Positions 1 to 8,721 of a stretch of 64,000 nt of DNA are shown here, one piece after another. The DNA is from Melioribacteraceae bacterium. Its GTDB lineage: Bacteria > Bacteroidota > Ignavibacteria > Ignavibacteriales > Melioribacteraceae. The stretch spans positions 1 through 64,000 of the forward strand of contig BQMY01000088.1 in the NCBI GenBank assembly GCA_022181065.1. Reading direction: 5' to 3'. The notes below the pieces were generated by a model. That model was given only the letters and a program-made list of their open reading frames with translations, did no database searches and was not told the DNA's origin. A program made the translations under genes and the position numbers. How positions within the stretch are numbered: position 1 is the stretch's first letter; every line of letters begins with the position of its first letter.

Positions 1-302
1 AATTCACGGTAATCGTTGAAGTTTTTTTCTGTTCGGTCGGTTATGAAAGATAAATTAATATTTCCCTCGTCGTGGTAAACTGTTCCCCCACCCGATATTC
101 TTCTAGCCAACGGTATTTCCGACTGAAGAAGACAGGATATATTTGCTTCCTTCCACGGATTCTGGTTTCTACCTATTATTACGGAGGGTGCATTTACATA
201 TATGAAAATTATTGTACCGCCTTCGGCAAAAGATTTAACAAAATATTCTTCCGAGGCAATATTGAAGAAAGGATTGTTTGAGGGGCTGATATATAGCTTC
301 AT
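1..302 (-). CDS. lplA: Lipoate-protein ligase A, 3' end cut by window edge
   Basis: Attaches lipoate (through lipoyl-AMP) to lipoyl domains of 2-oxoacid dehydrogenases and the glycine cleavage H protein, in the cytoplasm. I translated the minus strand by hand. About 100 residues are visible, starting MKLYISPSNNPFFNIASEEY, then PSVIIGRNQNPWKEAN and the family hallmark RRISGGGTVYHDEGN, the lipoyl-AMP-binding loop. The C-terminal two thirds lie outside the window. The ATG follows the TGA of ytxJ directly with no spacer, so the two are almost certainly translationally coupled. The identification is firm from the motifs. Whether the missing part includes the accessory C-terminal domain cannot be seen. 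Confidence 0.9.
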   Translation of the reverse strand, partial: MKLYISPSNNPFFNIASEEYFVKSFAEGGTIIFIYVNAPSVIIGRNQNPWKEANISCLLQSEIPLARRISGGGTVYHDEGNINLSFITDRTEKNFNDYRE

Positions 303-644
303 TCAGCTTGTAGCCTCATCCAGGTAGCTTCTTGTAATTGAATAATGACTGGTATCCGAAAGAACATTATTATTTTCGTCAAGCACTAAAATCTGGGGGG
401 AAGCATGAACCACACCGGTTTTAACCGCGATGATACTACTTAGTTCTTTTCCAAATATTACATCAACAACGGCTGCGATAACATTTTCACCGGAAAAGTG
501 CTCTTTCCACATTTCGAATTCGCGTTCGGCATTGTGACTTATCCCGCAAATGGGGCTGTACTTAAAAATTATTTTTTTCGCGGATTTATCTTCAAAAAAT
601 TTAGTCAAGTCCTCTTTGGAGGTTAGTTCAACAAATTTTAACAT
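303..644 (-). CDS. ytxJ: Bacillithiol-system redox-active protein YtxJ (monothiol thioredoxin-like)
   Basis: A 113-residue thioredoxin-fold protein of the YtxJ/DUF2847 type, proposed to act as a monothiol bacilliredoxin that removes bacillithiol from protein thiols. The visible active-site stretch is FKYSPICGISHNAEREF. It has a single cysteine followed by G-I-S, not a CXXC pair, which fits the family. No signal peptide is seen, so it should be cytoplasmic. It lies 10 bases after a small unknown gene and abuts lplA (TGA then ATG), so the three form an operon. Bacillithiol synthesis genes (bshA/B/C) are not in the window. Their presence elsewhere in the genome is expected but unseen. Confidence 0.8.
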   Translation of the reverse strand: MLKFVELTSKEDLTKFFEDKSAKKIIFKYSPICGISHNAEREFEMWKEHFSGENVIAAVVDVIFGKELSSIIAVKTGVVHASPQILVLDENNNVLSDTSHYSITRSYLDEATS

Positions 645-654
645 AAAATATTAA

Positions 655-924
655 TTACACTCCATACATTTTTTTCATTTTAAGCAGATTTACCGCGTCA
701 TCAAATGAGAAGCGCGTCCTTGTAAGAAATCGTTCATCCCGTTTGGCAAGTGGCAACTCCTCTTCCCATTCCATATTTGAGTTGAAAACCTGCTGCGTAG
801 ATGTATTTACAATGGCCCAGCTGCTTGTACCGTTTTTCCTTGCTTTCATGACTAACTGAATATCACCTTCCACCGCAAATTTCAGAGCGGCATCAAACCA
901 TTTGGCTTTTTCCTCAACTGTCAT
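655..924 (-). CDS. Small conserved-looking protein of unknown function (89 aa)
   Basis: I do not recognise this protein. It is soluble, with no signal peptide and no cysteine, and carries a charged N-terminal helix (TVEEKAKWFDAALKF), a central beta-rich part and a C-terminal FLTRTRFSFDDAVNLLKMKK stretch. A GAGG ribosome-binding site lies about six bases before the ATG, and the gene is 10 bases upstream of ytxJ, so it is probably transcribed with ytxJ and lplA. Coding is supported by the RBS, the tight spacing and balanced residue composition. The context suggests thiol or lipoyl metabolism, but that is only guilt by association. Confidence 0.6.
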   Translation of the reverse strand: MTVEEKAKWFDAALKFAVEGDIQLVMKARKNGTSSWAIVNTSTQQVFNSNMEWEEELPLAKRDERFLTRTRFSFDDAVNLLKMKKMYGV

Positions 925-1001
925 ATTATCCTCAAAATTTAATTCACTATGTTATTATCGGGTAAGATGATAGTTTTTAAACTTATTATTTTGTCCAAGT
1001 T

Positions 1002-2486
1002 TTATTTCTTCCCATTTTCCGAGAAATCGGCGAGCAATTCACAAACTTTGTCGGTAATAATTTCAGTATCCCGACTTGATCGGAGATGAGCGTTAACAAG
1101 AAATGAGAAAATATAATCATTTCCATCTTTGTCTGTAACATATCCCGACAAACCTCTCACATTGCTGATAGTGCCAGTCTTTGCTCTGACATTTCCCTCG
1201 GCTGATGTATTTTTCATTCTTCGTCTTAATGTACCGTCAACACCGGCTATTGGTTGAATATCAAGCCAGATATCTTTTAATTCAGAATCATACATCCCTT
1301 TAAGTATTTTCACCAGATGATTCGGACTAACATAATTATACCTTGACAGCCCCGAACCATCCATAAATCTGTAACTTCCCTTTTCCAAACCAAATTCGGC
1401 AAGATTGTCATACACTATATTTCTTGCGGTTCTCATATTCCCCAAACCTGTTCTGTACCAGGCGGTTACGCGGGCAAAAGTTTCCGCGTACAGATTCTGA
1501 CTTCTTTTCATCAATCCACTGGCAATTTCACGCAGCGCGGGGGATTCGTACAAAACCAGATTTTTTCGTGGTTCGTATAAATCATACTCTCTGATATCAA
1601 ACATTCCACCTTCAAGTGAAATTCCATGTTCAAGAAGTGTTTCTCTAAAAAGTGAGAGATAGAAAAGTGTCGGGTCATTGACTGTCGGCGAAATCTCGAA
1701 CGATCTGCTTCCGGCCTTCAACTCTCCACTAAACAATATTTCATTATTACATTGTGATTTATTATAGTTGAACGGGTGATACACAGAATCTACAGTTGTT
1801 ATATTATTGATATAGTTGAAATAATCAGAATTTACATTGGGGAAAAGCGTTACAGGATCACCTGCATTTTTACCGGGCGTTACTATTATATCAACATAAT
1901 TTTCATTTACCTGCAGAGCTCCGTATGGCGCGGAATACCAATACGGCAGTCCATCGTAAGCCCATCCGTACCCGAGATGTTCATCTTCGAAGGCTGTATC
2001 GTCACCCACAATATTGCCATTAATACGTCTGATACCCAATTCAGACAAAGCGTTCGCATAAATCTTGAACAAGTGCAGAGGTGAATCAAAAAATCTGGTG
2101 TACAAAGTTGGATCACCATTTGAATACAATATCAGATCACCGGTTAAAATTCCATTTTCAATTTTACCCGAGTAATCCATTTTAGAAAGAAATCTGAATT
2201 CCGGACCAAGTATTCTCAAAGCGGCTGAAGTTGTGATAATTTTTTCATTGGAAGCCGGCATGAATAGTTTATCAGCGTTTCTTTGGTATAGCACTTCACC
2301 ATCAGCCGCGGTAACTACTTTCGCACCCCAAAAAGCATGAGAGAACATATCGTCACTAAAAACTGAATCGATGCTTGAAATGAGTTCCACCTTATTTTCA
2401 CTCATTCCTGTGGAAATAAGTTCGGTTTGTGAAGCACAGGCCGAAAACAAAAGTGAGAAAAGTATTACCAGTATAATTTTTTTCAT
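1002..2486 (-). CDS. dacB: D-alanyl-D-alanine carboxypeptidase/endopeptidase (PBP4 type, S13), lipoprotein
   Basis: Periplasmic penicillin-binding protein that trims or opens peptidoglycan cross-links. The N-terminus is a lipoprotein signal (hydrophobic run then LLFSACAS), so the mature protein should be lipid-anchored at the cysteine. The three active-site motifs are present in order: SxxK as SNEK (Ser79/Lys82), SxN as SRYN near residue 380, and KTG near 437 (VRAKTGTISNVRG). The length of 494 aa is normal for the family. Downstream, 77 bases separate it from the small ytxJ-operon gene with no clear terminator, so read-through is possible. A second paralogue lies at 19427-20881. Confidence 0.92.
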   Translation of the reverse strand: MKKIILVILFSLLFSACASQTELISTGMSENKVELISSIDSVFSDDMFSHAFWGAKVVTAADGEVLYQRNADKLFMPASNEKIITTSAALRILGPEFRFLSKMDYSGKIENGILTGDLILYSNGDPTLYTRFFDSPLHLFKIYANALSELGIRRINGNIVGDDTAFEDEHLGYGWAYDGLPYWYSAPYGALQVNENYVDIIVTPGKNAGDPVTLFPNVNSDYFNYINNITTVDSVYHPFNYNKSQCNNEILFSGELKAGSRSFEISPTVNDPTLFYLSLFRETLLEHGISLEGGMFDIREYDLYEPRKNLVLYESPALREIASGLMKRSQNLYAETFARVTAWYRTGLGNMRTARNIVYDNLAEFGLEKGSYRFMDGSGLSRYNYVSPNHLVKILKGMYDSELKDIWLDIQPIAGVDGTLRRRMKNTSAEGNVRAKTGTISNVRGLSGYVTDKDGNDYIFSFLVNAHLRSSRDTEIITDKVCELLADFSENGKK

Positions 2487-2810
2487 TCCCGTTACCCAAA
2501 TTTGCTAAATAAGTAGGTAAAAATTACGATTAATAATATTGAGATGGAATACATCTTATTATTCTTTTTTAAAGATACAAATTTTCATTTACTTTTATTT
2601 TTATTTGTGTTATCTTGCTTTGATATTTATTTGTGGGTCGATCAAAATAAAAACAATCTGTCATACATTAATTTTTACCTTTCTGAAAAGGAACAATTTT
2701 CACCCGCAAGTTGTAATCATTATAAAGGAATATTAGACAATATTTCCGGGAAACTTATTGTTTAAAAGTGAATATTTTTATGATCAGTTAAACAAAGGAG
2801 AATTGGTTAA
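2487..2810. other. AT-rich divergent intergenic region between dacB and rpoD
   Basis: No credible gene was found here. Two overlapping short open frames on the plus strand consist mostly of Phe, Leu and Tyr runs, as expected from random AT-rich DNA. The region must carry promoters for both divergent genes. A TTATCTTGCTTTG stretch around 2607 resembles TTATCTTG upstream of glmM (near 31246) and could be a -7-like element, but I cannot assign it with confidence. Confidence 0.4.
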
Positions 2811-2813
2811 TTG
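2795..2813 (+). promoter_or_regulatory. Ribosome-binding site and TTG start of the sigma factor gene
   Basis: AAGGAG at 2795-2800 lies 10 bases before a TTG. The codon just before the TTG is an in-frame TAA (2808-2810), so no upstream start is possible. The protein from the TTG (MKITKQ) matches the usual N-terminus of Bacteroidota RpoD proteins. The TTG is therefore the start. Confidence 0.85.
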
Positions 2814-3671
2814 AAAATCACGAAACAGTATACGAACAGAGAAAGTCAATCTTTAGACAAATATTTGCAGGAAATAGGTAAAGTTGACTTGATCACCGCC
2901 GACGAAGAAATTGAACTTGCAGAGAAAATTAGAGAAGGTGATCAGGTTGCTCTTGAAAAATTGACTAAAGCTAATCTCCGATTTGTTGTTAGTGTTGCAA
3001 AACAGTACCAGAACAAAGGTCTTAGCCTTGGTGACCTTATCAATGAAGGTAACCTGGGATTGATAAAAGCCGCTAAAAGATTTGATGAAACTCGCGGGTT
3101 TAAGTTTATTTCATACGCGGTATGGTGGATCCGCCAGTCGATTATGCAGGCGATTGCTGACCAGTCAAGATTGGTAAGACTTCCACTTAACAGAGTTGGC
3201 GCGCTTACAAAGATTTCAAAGGCATTCAACATCCTCGAACAGGAATTTGAAAGAAAACCTAGCGCGGCTGAAATTGCCAAGGAACTTGAAATGGAAGTGG
3301 AAGAAGTTGATTTTGCTCTTAGACTCTCTGGAAAGCACCTTTCAATGGATGCGCCAATTAAACAGGGTGAAGATAGCAAAAACAGCTTACTTGATATTAT
3401 GTCAAGTGATGACCAGCCGGAACCGGATAAAGTTCTAATGGAAGATTCATTAAGAAGAGATATCGAAAACGCACTCTCTACGCTTACTGAAAGAGAAGCT
3501 ACTGTCATTCGTCTTTATTTCGGACTTGAATCTGAACATTCAGCAACATTGGAAGAAATTGGTGAAATGCTTAATCTTACTCGTGAAAGAGTTCGTCAGA
3601 TTAAGGAAAAAGCCTTGTTGAGATTGCGTCATGCATCACGCAGTAAAAACCTGAAGGTTTATTTAGGATAA
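2811..3671 (+). CDS. rpoD: RNA polymerase primary-type sigma factor (RpoD/SigA, short Bacteroidota form)
   Basis: Sigma-70 family protein of 286 residues, most likely the housekeeping sigma. It has region 1.2 ([16 protein letters not shown]), region 2 with [32 protein letters not shown] and the -10-melting helix [12 protein letters not shown], region 3, and region 4 with the helix-turn-helix [20 protein letters not shown]. Region 1.1 is absent, as is usual in Bacteroidota, where the primary sigma is about 287 aa. The start is a TTG set by an upstream in-frame stop. The gene is monocistronic with a good terminator directly after it. It could formally be a group 2 sigma, but the near-consensus core argues for the primary factor. 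Confidence 0.92.
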   Translation: MKITKQYTNRESQSLDKYLQEIGKVDLITADEEIELAEKIREGDQVALEKLTKANLRFVVSVAKQYQNKGLSLGDLINEGNLGLIKAAKRFDETRGFKFISYAVWWIRQSIMQAIADQSRLVRLPLNRVGALTKISKAFNILEQEFERKPSAAEIAKELEMEVEEVDFALRLSGKHLSMDAPIKQGEDSKNSLLDIMSSDDQPEPDKVLMEDSLRRDIENALSTLTEREATVIRLYFGLESEHSATLEEIGEMLNLTRERVRQIKEKALLRLRHASRSKNLKVYLG

Positions 3672-3696
3672 AGTTCATCGAATTATTAGTTTTTTG

Positions 3697-3725
3697 AATC
3701 CCGTCATTTTGGCGGGATTTTTTTA
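3697..3725 (+). terminator. Rho-independent terminator of rpoD
   Basis: The 7-bp stem AATCCCG/CGGGATT (3697-3703 with 3713-3719), with a 9-base loop, runs directly into a T tract about 26 bases after the rpoD stop codon. Confidence 0.85.
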
Positions 3726-3733
3726 TCCTTTAA

Positions 3734-3763
3734 AACAAAAAAACCGCCTGAAAATTCAGGCGG
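3734..3763 (-). terminator. Terminator of the first TonB/PorV operon
   Basis: The hairpin CCGCCTGA/TCAGGCGG (3744-3763) reads on the minus strand into a T-rich tract (AAAACAAAAAAA on the plus strand). It lies 55 bases after the stop of the PorV-like gene. Together with the rpoD terminator it forms a back-to-back pair between convergent genes. Confidence 0.85.
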
Positions 3764-3818
3764 CTCTTAGGGGAGAAAACACCTTATAAATATTTATAAG
3801 GGATTCTCAACTTTTTTT

Positions 3819-4850
3819 CTAGAAACCAAGTGATACCTGGAAAATATGGTTTGCGTCGAAATATTCCACATCTCTGAATGCGTAATCTACTTTTAATGCC
3901 ATACCTTCAACGTCATAATTTAGACCAACACCGGCGGTAAGACCGTAGATGAAATCTTCACTGTCAATATTCGCGCCGTAAGTATAACCGCCACGAACAA
4001 AGAAAAGATTATCATACACATATTCAGCACCAAACTTATATTCGTCAGCCGAGAAGTTATTGTTCTGGAAAGAAGTCTGGAGATTCAGAGCATTAACATC
4101 ATCGAACTGAGGTGTATAAGCAAACCCGATTTCGAAAGTAGATGGAAGTTCGAACGGAGCTGAATCAGCTTTGTAATACTGTGGAGGACGATTCTGGTCA
4201 GACACTGAAGCTTCGTAGAATAAGCCTGAACCGTCATACTGCATCTGAGGACCGATGTTTTTCATCGCTACACCAAATGCCAAACCATTTATACTACCAA
4301 GATTACGGTAAATAACACCCGCGTCAAAAGAGACACCGGTTGCGCTTACCTGATCCAAAGTTTCAGTAATAAGGTTACCTGTTACACCCACAGAAATGTT
4401 TTCGGTTAGAGCACGGGAAAAAGTAATACCCGCGGTCATCATCTGTGGTGAGAAGGTAGCGCCTGTTCCATCAGGATTACTTGTGGTAGTTACAGGTATT
4501 TCACCTATTGAAAGATTTTTGATGGCAAGGGCAAATGTACCCAGACCTTCAATTTTAGCTGCAACCGCGCCATATTCAACGCCGATATCAGCAATATAAT
4601 TCATGTGTGAAAATGTAACATCAACATTATGATTAGAAATTGCCACACCAGCCGGGTTCCAGTAAAGCGCGTCAATCCCCGTAGTTCCGGCTAGGTTAGC
4701 ACCACCAAGAGCAATACCCCTGGCACCAACCGGAATTAGAAGTTGAGCGGCACCGCCCGTACCGGTACGGTTTCCACCTGCTGCAAATACATCGAATGTA
4801 ACGAAGAGCAGGAGAAAAATCGCTATAACTAATTTATTCAATTTTTTCAT
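3819..4850 (-). CDS. PorV/PorQ-family outer-membrane protein (cassette 1)
   Basis: A 343-aa outer-membrane beta-barrel of the PorV/PorQ family, relatives of the T9SS shuttle protein that carries cargo from the translocon to the attachment complex. It has a signal peptide (MKKLNKLVIAIFLLLFVTF...FA) and the family's N-terminal signature AAQLLIPVGARGIALGGA, followed by DALYWNPAGVA. It ends in aromatic beta strands (HIFQVSLGF). AAGGAG precedes the ATG. It is the last gene of a three-gene operon after a TonB receptor and a huge secreted protein, with a 32-base gap and then a terminator. Its place suggests a cargo-specific partner, not the general PorV. That role is inferred. Confidence 0.85.
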   Translation of the reverse strand: MKKLNKLVIAIFLLLFVTFDVFAAGGNRTGTGGAAQLLIPVGARGIALGGANLAGTTGIDALYWNPAGVAISNHNVDVTFSHMNYIADIGVEYGAVAAKIEGLGTFALAIKNLSIGEIPVTTTSNPDGTGATFSPQMMTAGITFSRALTENISVGVTGNLITETLDQVSATGVSFDAGVIYRNLGSINGLAFGVAMKNIGPQMQYDGSGLFYEASVSDQNRPPQYYKADSAPFELPSTFEIGFAYTPQFDDVNALNLQTSFQNNNFSADEYKFGAEYVYDNLFFVRGGYTYGANIDSEDFIYGLTAGVGLNYDVEGMALKVDYAFRDVEYFDANHIFQVSLGF

Positions 4851-4882
4851 TTTTACTCCTTTGAGTTTAACTACAAACTTGA

Positions 4883-7800
4883 TTAAAATCTATCCAAAAT
4901 CTGCTGCTCCTGAATTATAGCCAGTTTGAGAATCTTCGTCTCACCCAGGTCAGGTAATTCAATGTAAGCGATATACAAACCGCTCGCTACAGGCAGACCG
5001 TTTTCGTTTGCAAGATCCCAACGCTGGAACTGTGAATTATCATCTTTTTCAATTGTTCTCACCATAACACCGGCAAGGTTGAAAATTCTGATGGTTGCTT
5101 TTTCAGGCAAATGAGTAAATGTTACAAAACGATTGTATTTGTTTATCTCTTCTGTGTTAACCGCGTAATACGGGTTAGGATAAACATTCATCATTTCAAT
5201 ATCATTTTTCGCCAATGCAGCATCGTAACTTGGAGCCTTGGTTGAGAATGAGAACTTGTCAGTTCCAAATACGATTGGGTTGTCGTACTGAATTGTAAGT
5301 ACGTCACCGGTAACGAAATTTGTTTCCCAGAATACGAGGTTCCAGGTAAGATTATCCATTTCGGCGCCGTTTACATCAGCGACAGTTTCTTGATAAGGAG
5401 TATTTAAGATTTCCGCGTAAACCCTTCCCTCGTTATTCCATACGTACCATGGATCAGTTACAGGAAGTTCATTTTCGCGATCGTAAAAGATTATATTAAC
5501 CTGTTGATCATCATCAATATTCCAAATTTCAAAAGGAATACGAACTGTAAATGCATCTGTACTACCCGGATTCGGATTAAGCGGATGCTGTGCGAAGTCA
5601 TATAATCTTGAATCATAAATGGTTGCAACAGAACCTGTTCCATCCTTGATTCTTTTAACACCGGGATTATTAGGATCATCTTCCCATTCACCGGTGAAAC
5701 GTAGTTCATAGTCTTTCTGGAGTTCAACAAGATCAGTTGTTCCCTGACCATAAGCGTCAACTGATTTAGCAGTAGCTGCCCAGCCGTTAGCACCGTAACT
5801 GTCAATATCATAGGTACCGGTACCATCAACAGAAAGTGTTGTGAAGTCAACCGGAGCCGCATAGTTAACACTTACATTTATCTGGAAACCATCTACAGTT
5901 GGTGAAGCACTTACCCCAAGGTCCACAGCTTCAGCCTGACCATTTGGAGCAATTAGCTCACTACCATAAATCTGAACGCCGCCTAATAAAGTCTGGTTTG
6001 CGAGTTTGGTTTCGTTTGCTGTTACGTCAACAAGATTCCAAATGTTTTCAGTTTTGAAATCGTTGGCAATTGTTGCAGGAACATTAACGTTACCAACTGC
6101 ATGCACGATACCATTACCTAATGTATCATATGGGTTACCATAACCGGTTGCCCAGCCATCATCCCAAACAGTAAATCCAACATTGAATGCTGCACTATAT
6201 TTATCGACCTGTACCGAGAATATTTCACCACCGGCGTAATTTCCATCCTCGGATGTATCTGGAGCACCCCAGGTAACAACCTGACCATCAATGTCAGGAG
6301 TCATGGTACCATGAGTTCCTTCGTTATTACCCGCGCCATTAATTTTAACTCCGGCAGGGAAAGTAAGCTGTACACCATCTGAGTAATCATAGTCAGGAGA
6401 AACCAGATCAAGTGTAAAGTGAATATTTACTGTTCCGGTTGGACCCCATACAGGAGCTGCTGTAAGCGAAGTACCTGTCAGGTCTTCCGGATCTTCCGGA
6501 CCATGTATTGTGGAAGTAACTACCTGCCATTCACCGTCAGCGCCACGGGTATAACTCGCATCACCAAATGTGATTTCGTAATCATGACCTGTAAGTGCTG
6601 TAGGGTCAACAACAACTACTTCAATGTTGCCATCGGCAAGACCTGAAGTATGTTCAACCTCATACTCAATACCTGTATCCTCAATCCTGACTCCCGGATT
6701 TTCAGAACTTGGTACAACTGTAAGAACTGTCAGGGGGTTTTCAAGATTATTTGGCACAGGATCATTTGAGTTGTAACTGTAAGCAGTTACCGCGAAATAA
6801 TATCTGTTACCATTAACCAGTGGAATACCACCATTTATGTCATCATTTTTAATACTGATAAAACGTTTAATACCTGTATCATTACCAAACTGAATAACAC
6901 CTTTGGCTACTACACCTGTATTAGGATCGAAGAATTCATCTTCAATTTTACCAAAACCATCATTAAGGTCGTATGTAGCAACGCGTTTTGCTTCAGAGAT
7001 AGAAGCAGATGCTGATGGAAGCTGGTAAACATTATAACCCTGGAATTTAAATCCTTTCTGATCAGAAGATTCAGTCGCTCTAATCGCGTCAACATTCTGT
7101 GACCAGTCAAGAACGATTTCCTGATCAAGTTCAATGGCTTTAACTTCCGGTGCAGGAGGAGGAACTGGAAGATCAAAGAAGTTATCATATGCTAACTGAG
7201 CTTGTTTGTCATAGAATTTCAATAGACCAACCGCGGCAAGACGATCAACACCGGGCTGTGCACCGGCTACGATTTCCGCTACCACAACTTCCTGTGTATC
7301 TCCGGGTGCCATATCAAAAGGACCGGAAGCCATACCGATACGACGGTCACCGGCAGGAAGAAGCTGACCATCAGTCCAGCCTGTACGAGTCTGAGGATCA
7401 CCTGATAGCGCGTAAGTGGTCTGAGAACCTGTGTTAGGATCGACAAATGTTTCACCTGAAAGACCAATTTTACCCTGGAAGAAACGGTAGAACTGTGTTG
7501 AACCTTGAGGGTCACCCTGTGTCGGGTCAGTTACAGCCGCGTCACCACGAGCAAAATAGTAAAATGCGGTCATAGGCAAGTTAACCTTACCAGGTAATTT
7601 TTGTCCATTAAAAATTGCTTCATCAACAGCGTCATCAACACCGTTATGGTTAATATCCTGTCCTGCGACACCATCAACAACCGGACCCTGGAAAAAGTCG
7701 AAACCGGCAGCTGGAGGAGGAAGCGGATTGTATGTTGGATCATTTGCGGTAGCGTTGTAAGCATAACCAAGAGAAAGGTCAGTATCGCAACCGGCAAAGT

Positions 7801-8686
7801 CATCCACCGAGTTACCAACGTCAGGATCAGAGAACATAGAAACGTACATATCTTTGAAAGTCTGATCTGATTTATTGATCAAAGTATATTTTCTGAAGAA
7901 CATGTTACCAAGCGCGCCCTGCTGAGCATATGCCCAGAAAGTAGCCTGCATTTCAACACCAAGTGGATCAGTACCATAAAGGAAGTTTGCCTGATCTTTG
8001 TCAAGATCGTTGGCAACATACCAGATAGTCTGGTCAGAACCGGGAAAACCGGGTATATCAACTGAAGGAGAATAAGAACCGTCACCATCAACGTCTTCGT
8101 AAGGAGCGCCATCTGTTGCGGGCCATTCATTCCAGTCAGTGTAATATTGTGCTAAAATAGCGTCAGCGCTGTTATTTTCTTCAAGAGCGAAAGAAGAAAG
8201 ATCAGGGTCTTTATATCCATCCTGGCGAGGTCCGCCTGTAGGAATAACGTCTGGTCTTACTCTGTAAATTCTGTTTTTATCCAAATCAGGGTCTTCAGCA
8301 GACCAGTTACCGGGACCGCCAACAATCTTACCGGGTTTCAAACCGGTACGATAGGCTGAACCACCAACTCTTACCTGAGGATCGCCATCAATTCTGGCAC
8401 CCCAAAGAAGACCTGAAATATATATTGCCGCTTTACCGCTACCTCTCGGATAGACTAAACCGGAGTTAGCCTGGGCAGCGTCGATATCTGAGATACCGTC
8501 GTTTTTGATCAGAGTAGATATGTTGTTTATATTCAAGAACGCTCTGATCGGCTGTCCATTGGATTTATTTATTCCACTGGTTCCTTGCTCGCCGCCTGCT
8601 CCCTCGGCAAATGCCTGAGAGGCCGTCAATACCACCCCGAGCAGAAGCAATAGAAAGAACCTGATAGTTTTTGATTTCATAAACAT
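4883..8686 (-). CDS. Very large secreted T9SS cargo protein, fibronectin-like domain (cassette 1)
   Basis: A 1,267-aa exported protein of unknown activity. The signal peptide is MFMKSKTIRFFLLLLLGVVL followed by TASQAFA. The N-terminal ~500 residues are rich in Asp, Gly, Tyr and Trp, with an Asp-rich calcium-loop-like stretch (YEDVDGDGSYSPSVD). A fibronectin type III-like segment follows at about 510-670 (EIVLDWSQN...GYNVYQL...YYFAVTAYSYNSNDP). The last ~100 residues form a T9SS type A-like sorting domain: MNVYPNPYYAV, IRIFNLAGVMVRTIE, ASGLYIAYI. AGGAG sits 5 bases before the chosen ATG, which favours it over the Met two codons later. It lies between the TonB receptor and PorV genes with ~35-base gaps. 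A paralogue with the same layout occupies 24297-27920. Activity might be surface binding or substrate capture, but no catalytic motif is visible. Confidence 0.82.
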   Translation of the reverse strand: MFMKSKTIRFFLLLLLGVVLTASQAFAEGAGGEQGTSGINKSNGQPIRAFLNINNISTLIKNDGISDIDAAQANSGLVYPRGSGKAAIYISGLLWGARIDGDPQVRVGGSAYRTGLKPGKIVGGPGNWSAEDPDLDKNRIYRVRPDVIPTGGPRQDGYKDPDLSSFALEENNSADAILAQYYTDWNEWPATDGAPYEDVDGDGSYSPSVDIPGFPGSDQTIWYVANDLDKDQANFLYGTDPLGVEMQATFWAYAQQGALGNMFFRKYTLINKSDQTFKDMYVSMFSDPDVGNSVDDFAGCDTDLSLGYAYNATANDPTYNPLPPPAAGFDFFQGPVVDGVAGQDINHNGVDDAVDEAIFNGQKLPGKVNLPMTAFYYFARGDAAVTDPTQGDPQGSTQFYRFFQGKIGLSGETFVDPNTGSQTTYALSGDPQTRTGWTDGQLLPAGDRRIGMASGPFDMAPGDTQEVVVAEIVAGAQPGVDRLAAVGLLKFYDKQAQLAYDNFFDLPVPPPAPEVKAIELDQEIVLDWSQNVDAIRATESSDQKGFKFQGYNVYQLPSASASISEAKRVATYDLNDGFGKIEDEFFDPNTGVVAKGVIQFGNDTGIKRFISIKNDDINGGIPLVNGNRYYFAVTAYSYNSNDPVPNNLENPLTVLTVVPSSENPGVRIEDTGIEYEVEHTSGLADGNIEVVVVDPTALTGHDYEITFGDASYTRGADGEWQVVTSTIHGPEDPEDLTGTSLTAAPVWGPTGTVNIHFTLDLVSPDYDYSDGVQLTFPAGVKINGAGNNEGTHGTMTPDIDGQVVTWGAPDTSEDGNYAGGEIFSVQVDKYSAAFNVGFTVWDDGWATGYGNPYDTLGNGIVHAVGNVNVPATIANDFKTENIWNLVDVTANETKLANQTLLGGVQIYGSELIAPNGQAEAVDLGVSASPTVDGFQINVSVNYAAPVDFTTLSVDGTGTYDIDSYGANGWAATAKSVDAYGQGTTDLVELQKDYELRFTGEWEDDPNNPGVKRIKDGTGSVATIYDSRLYDFAQHPLNPNPGSTDAFTVRIPFEIWNIDDDQQVNIIFYDRENELPVTDPWYVWNNEGRVYAEILNTPYQETVADVNGAEMDNLTWNLVFWETNFVTGDVLTIQYDNPIVFGTDKFSFSTKAPSYDAALAKNDIEMMNVYPNPYYAVNTEEINKYNRFVTFTHLPEKATIRIFNLAGVMVRTIEKDDNSQFQRWDLANENGLPVASGLYIAYIELPDLGETKILKLAIIQEQQILDRF

Positions 8687-8721
8687 TTAAACTCCTATTT
8701 GTTATTCAGGTTAAACTAATA

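Noticed and set aside
2539-2765. Overlapping 65- and 73-codon frames upstream of rpoD
   Set aside because: Low-complexity Phe/Leu/Tyr/Asn translation of AT-rich DNA, with no ribosome-binding site, in a region that must hold divergent promoters.
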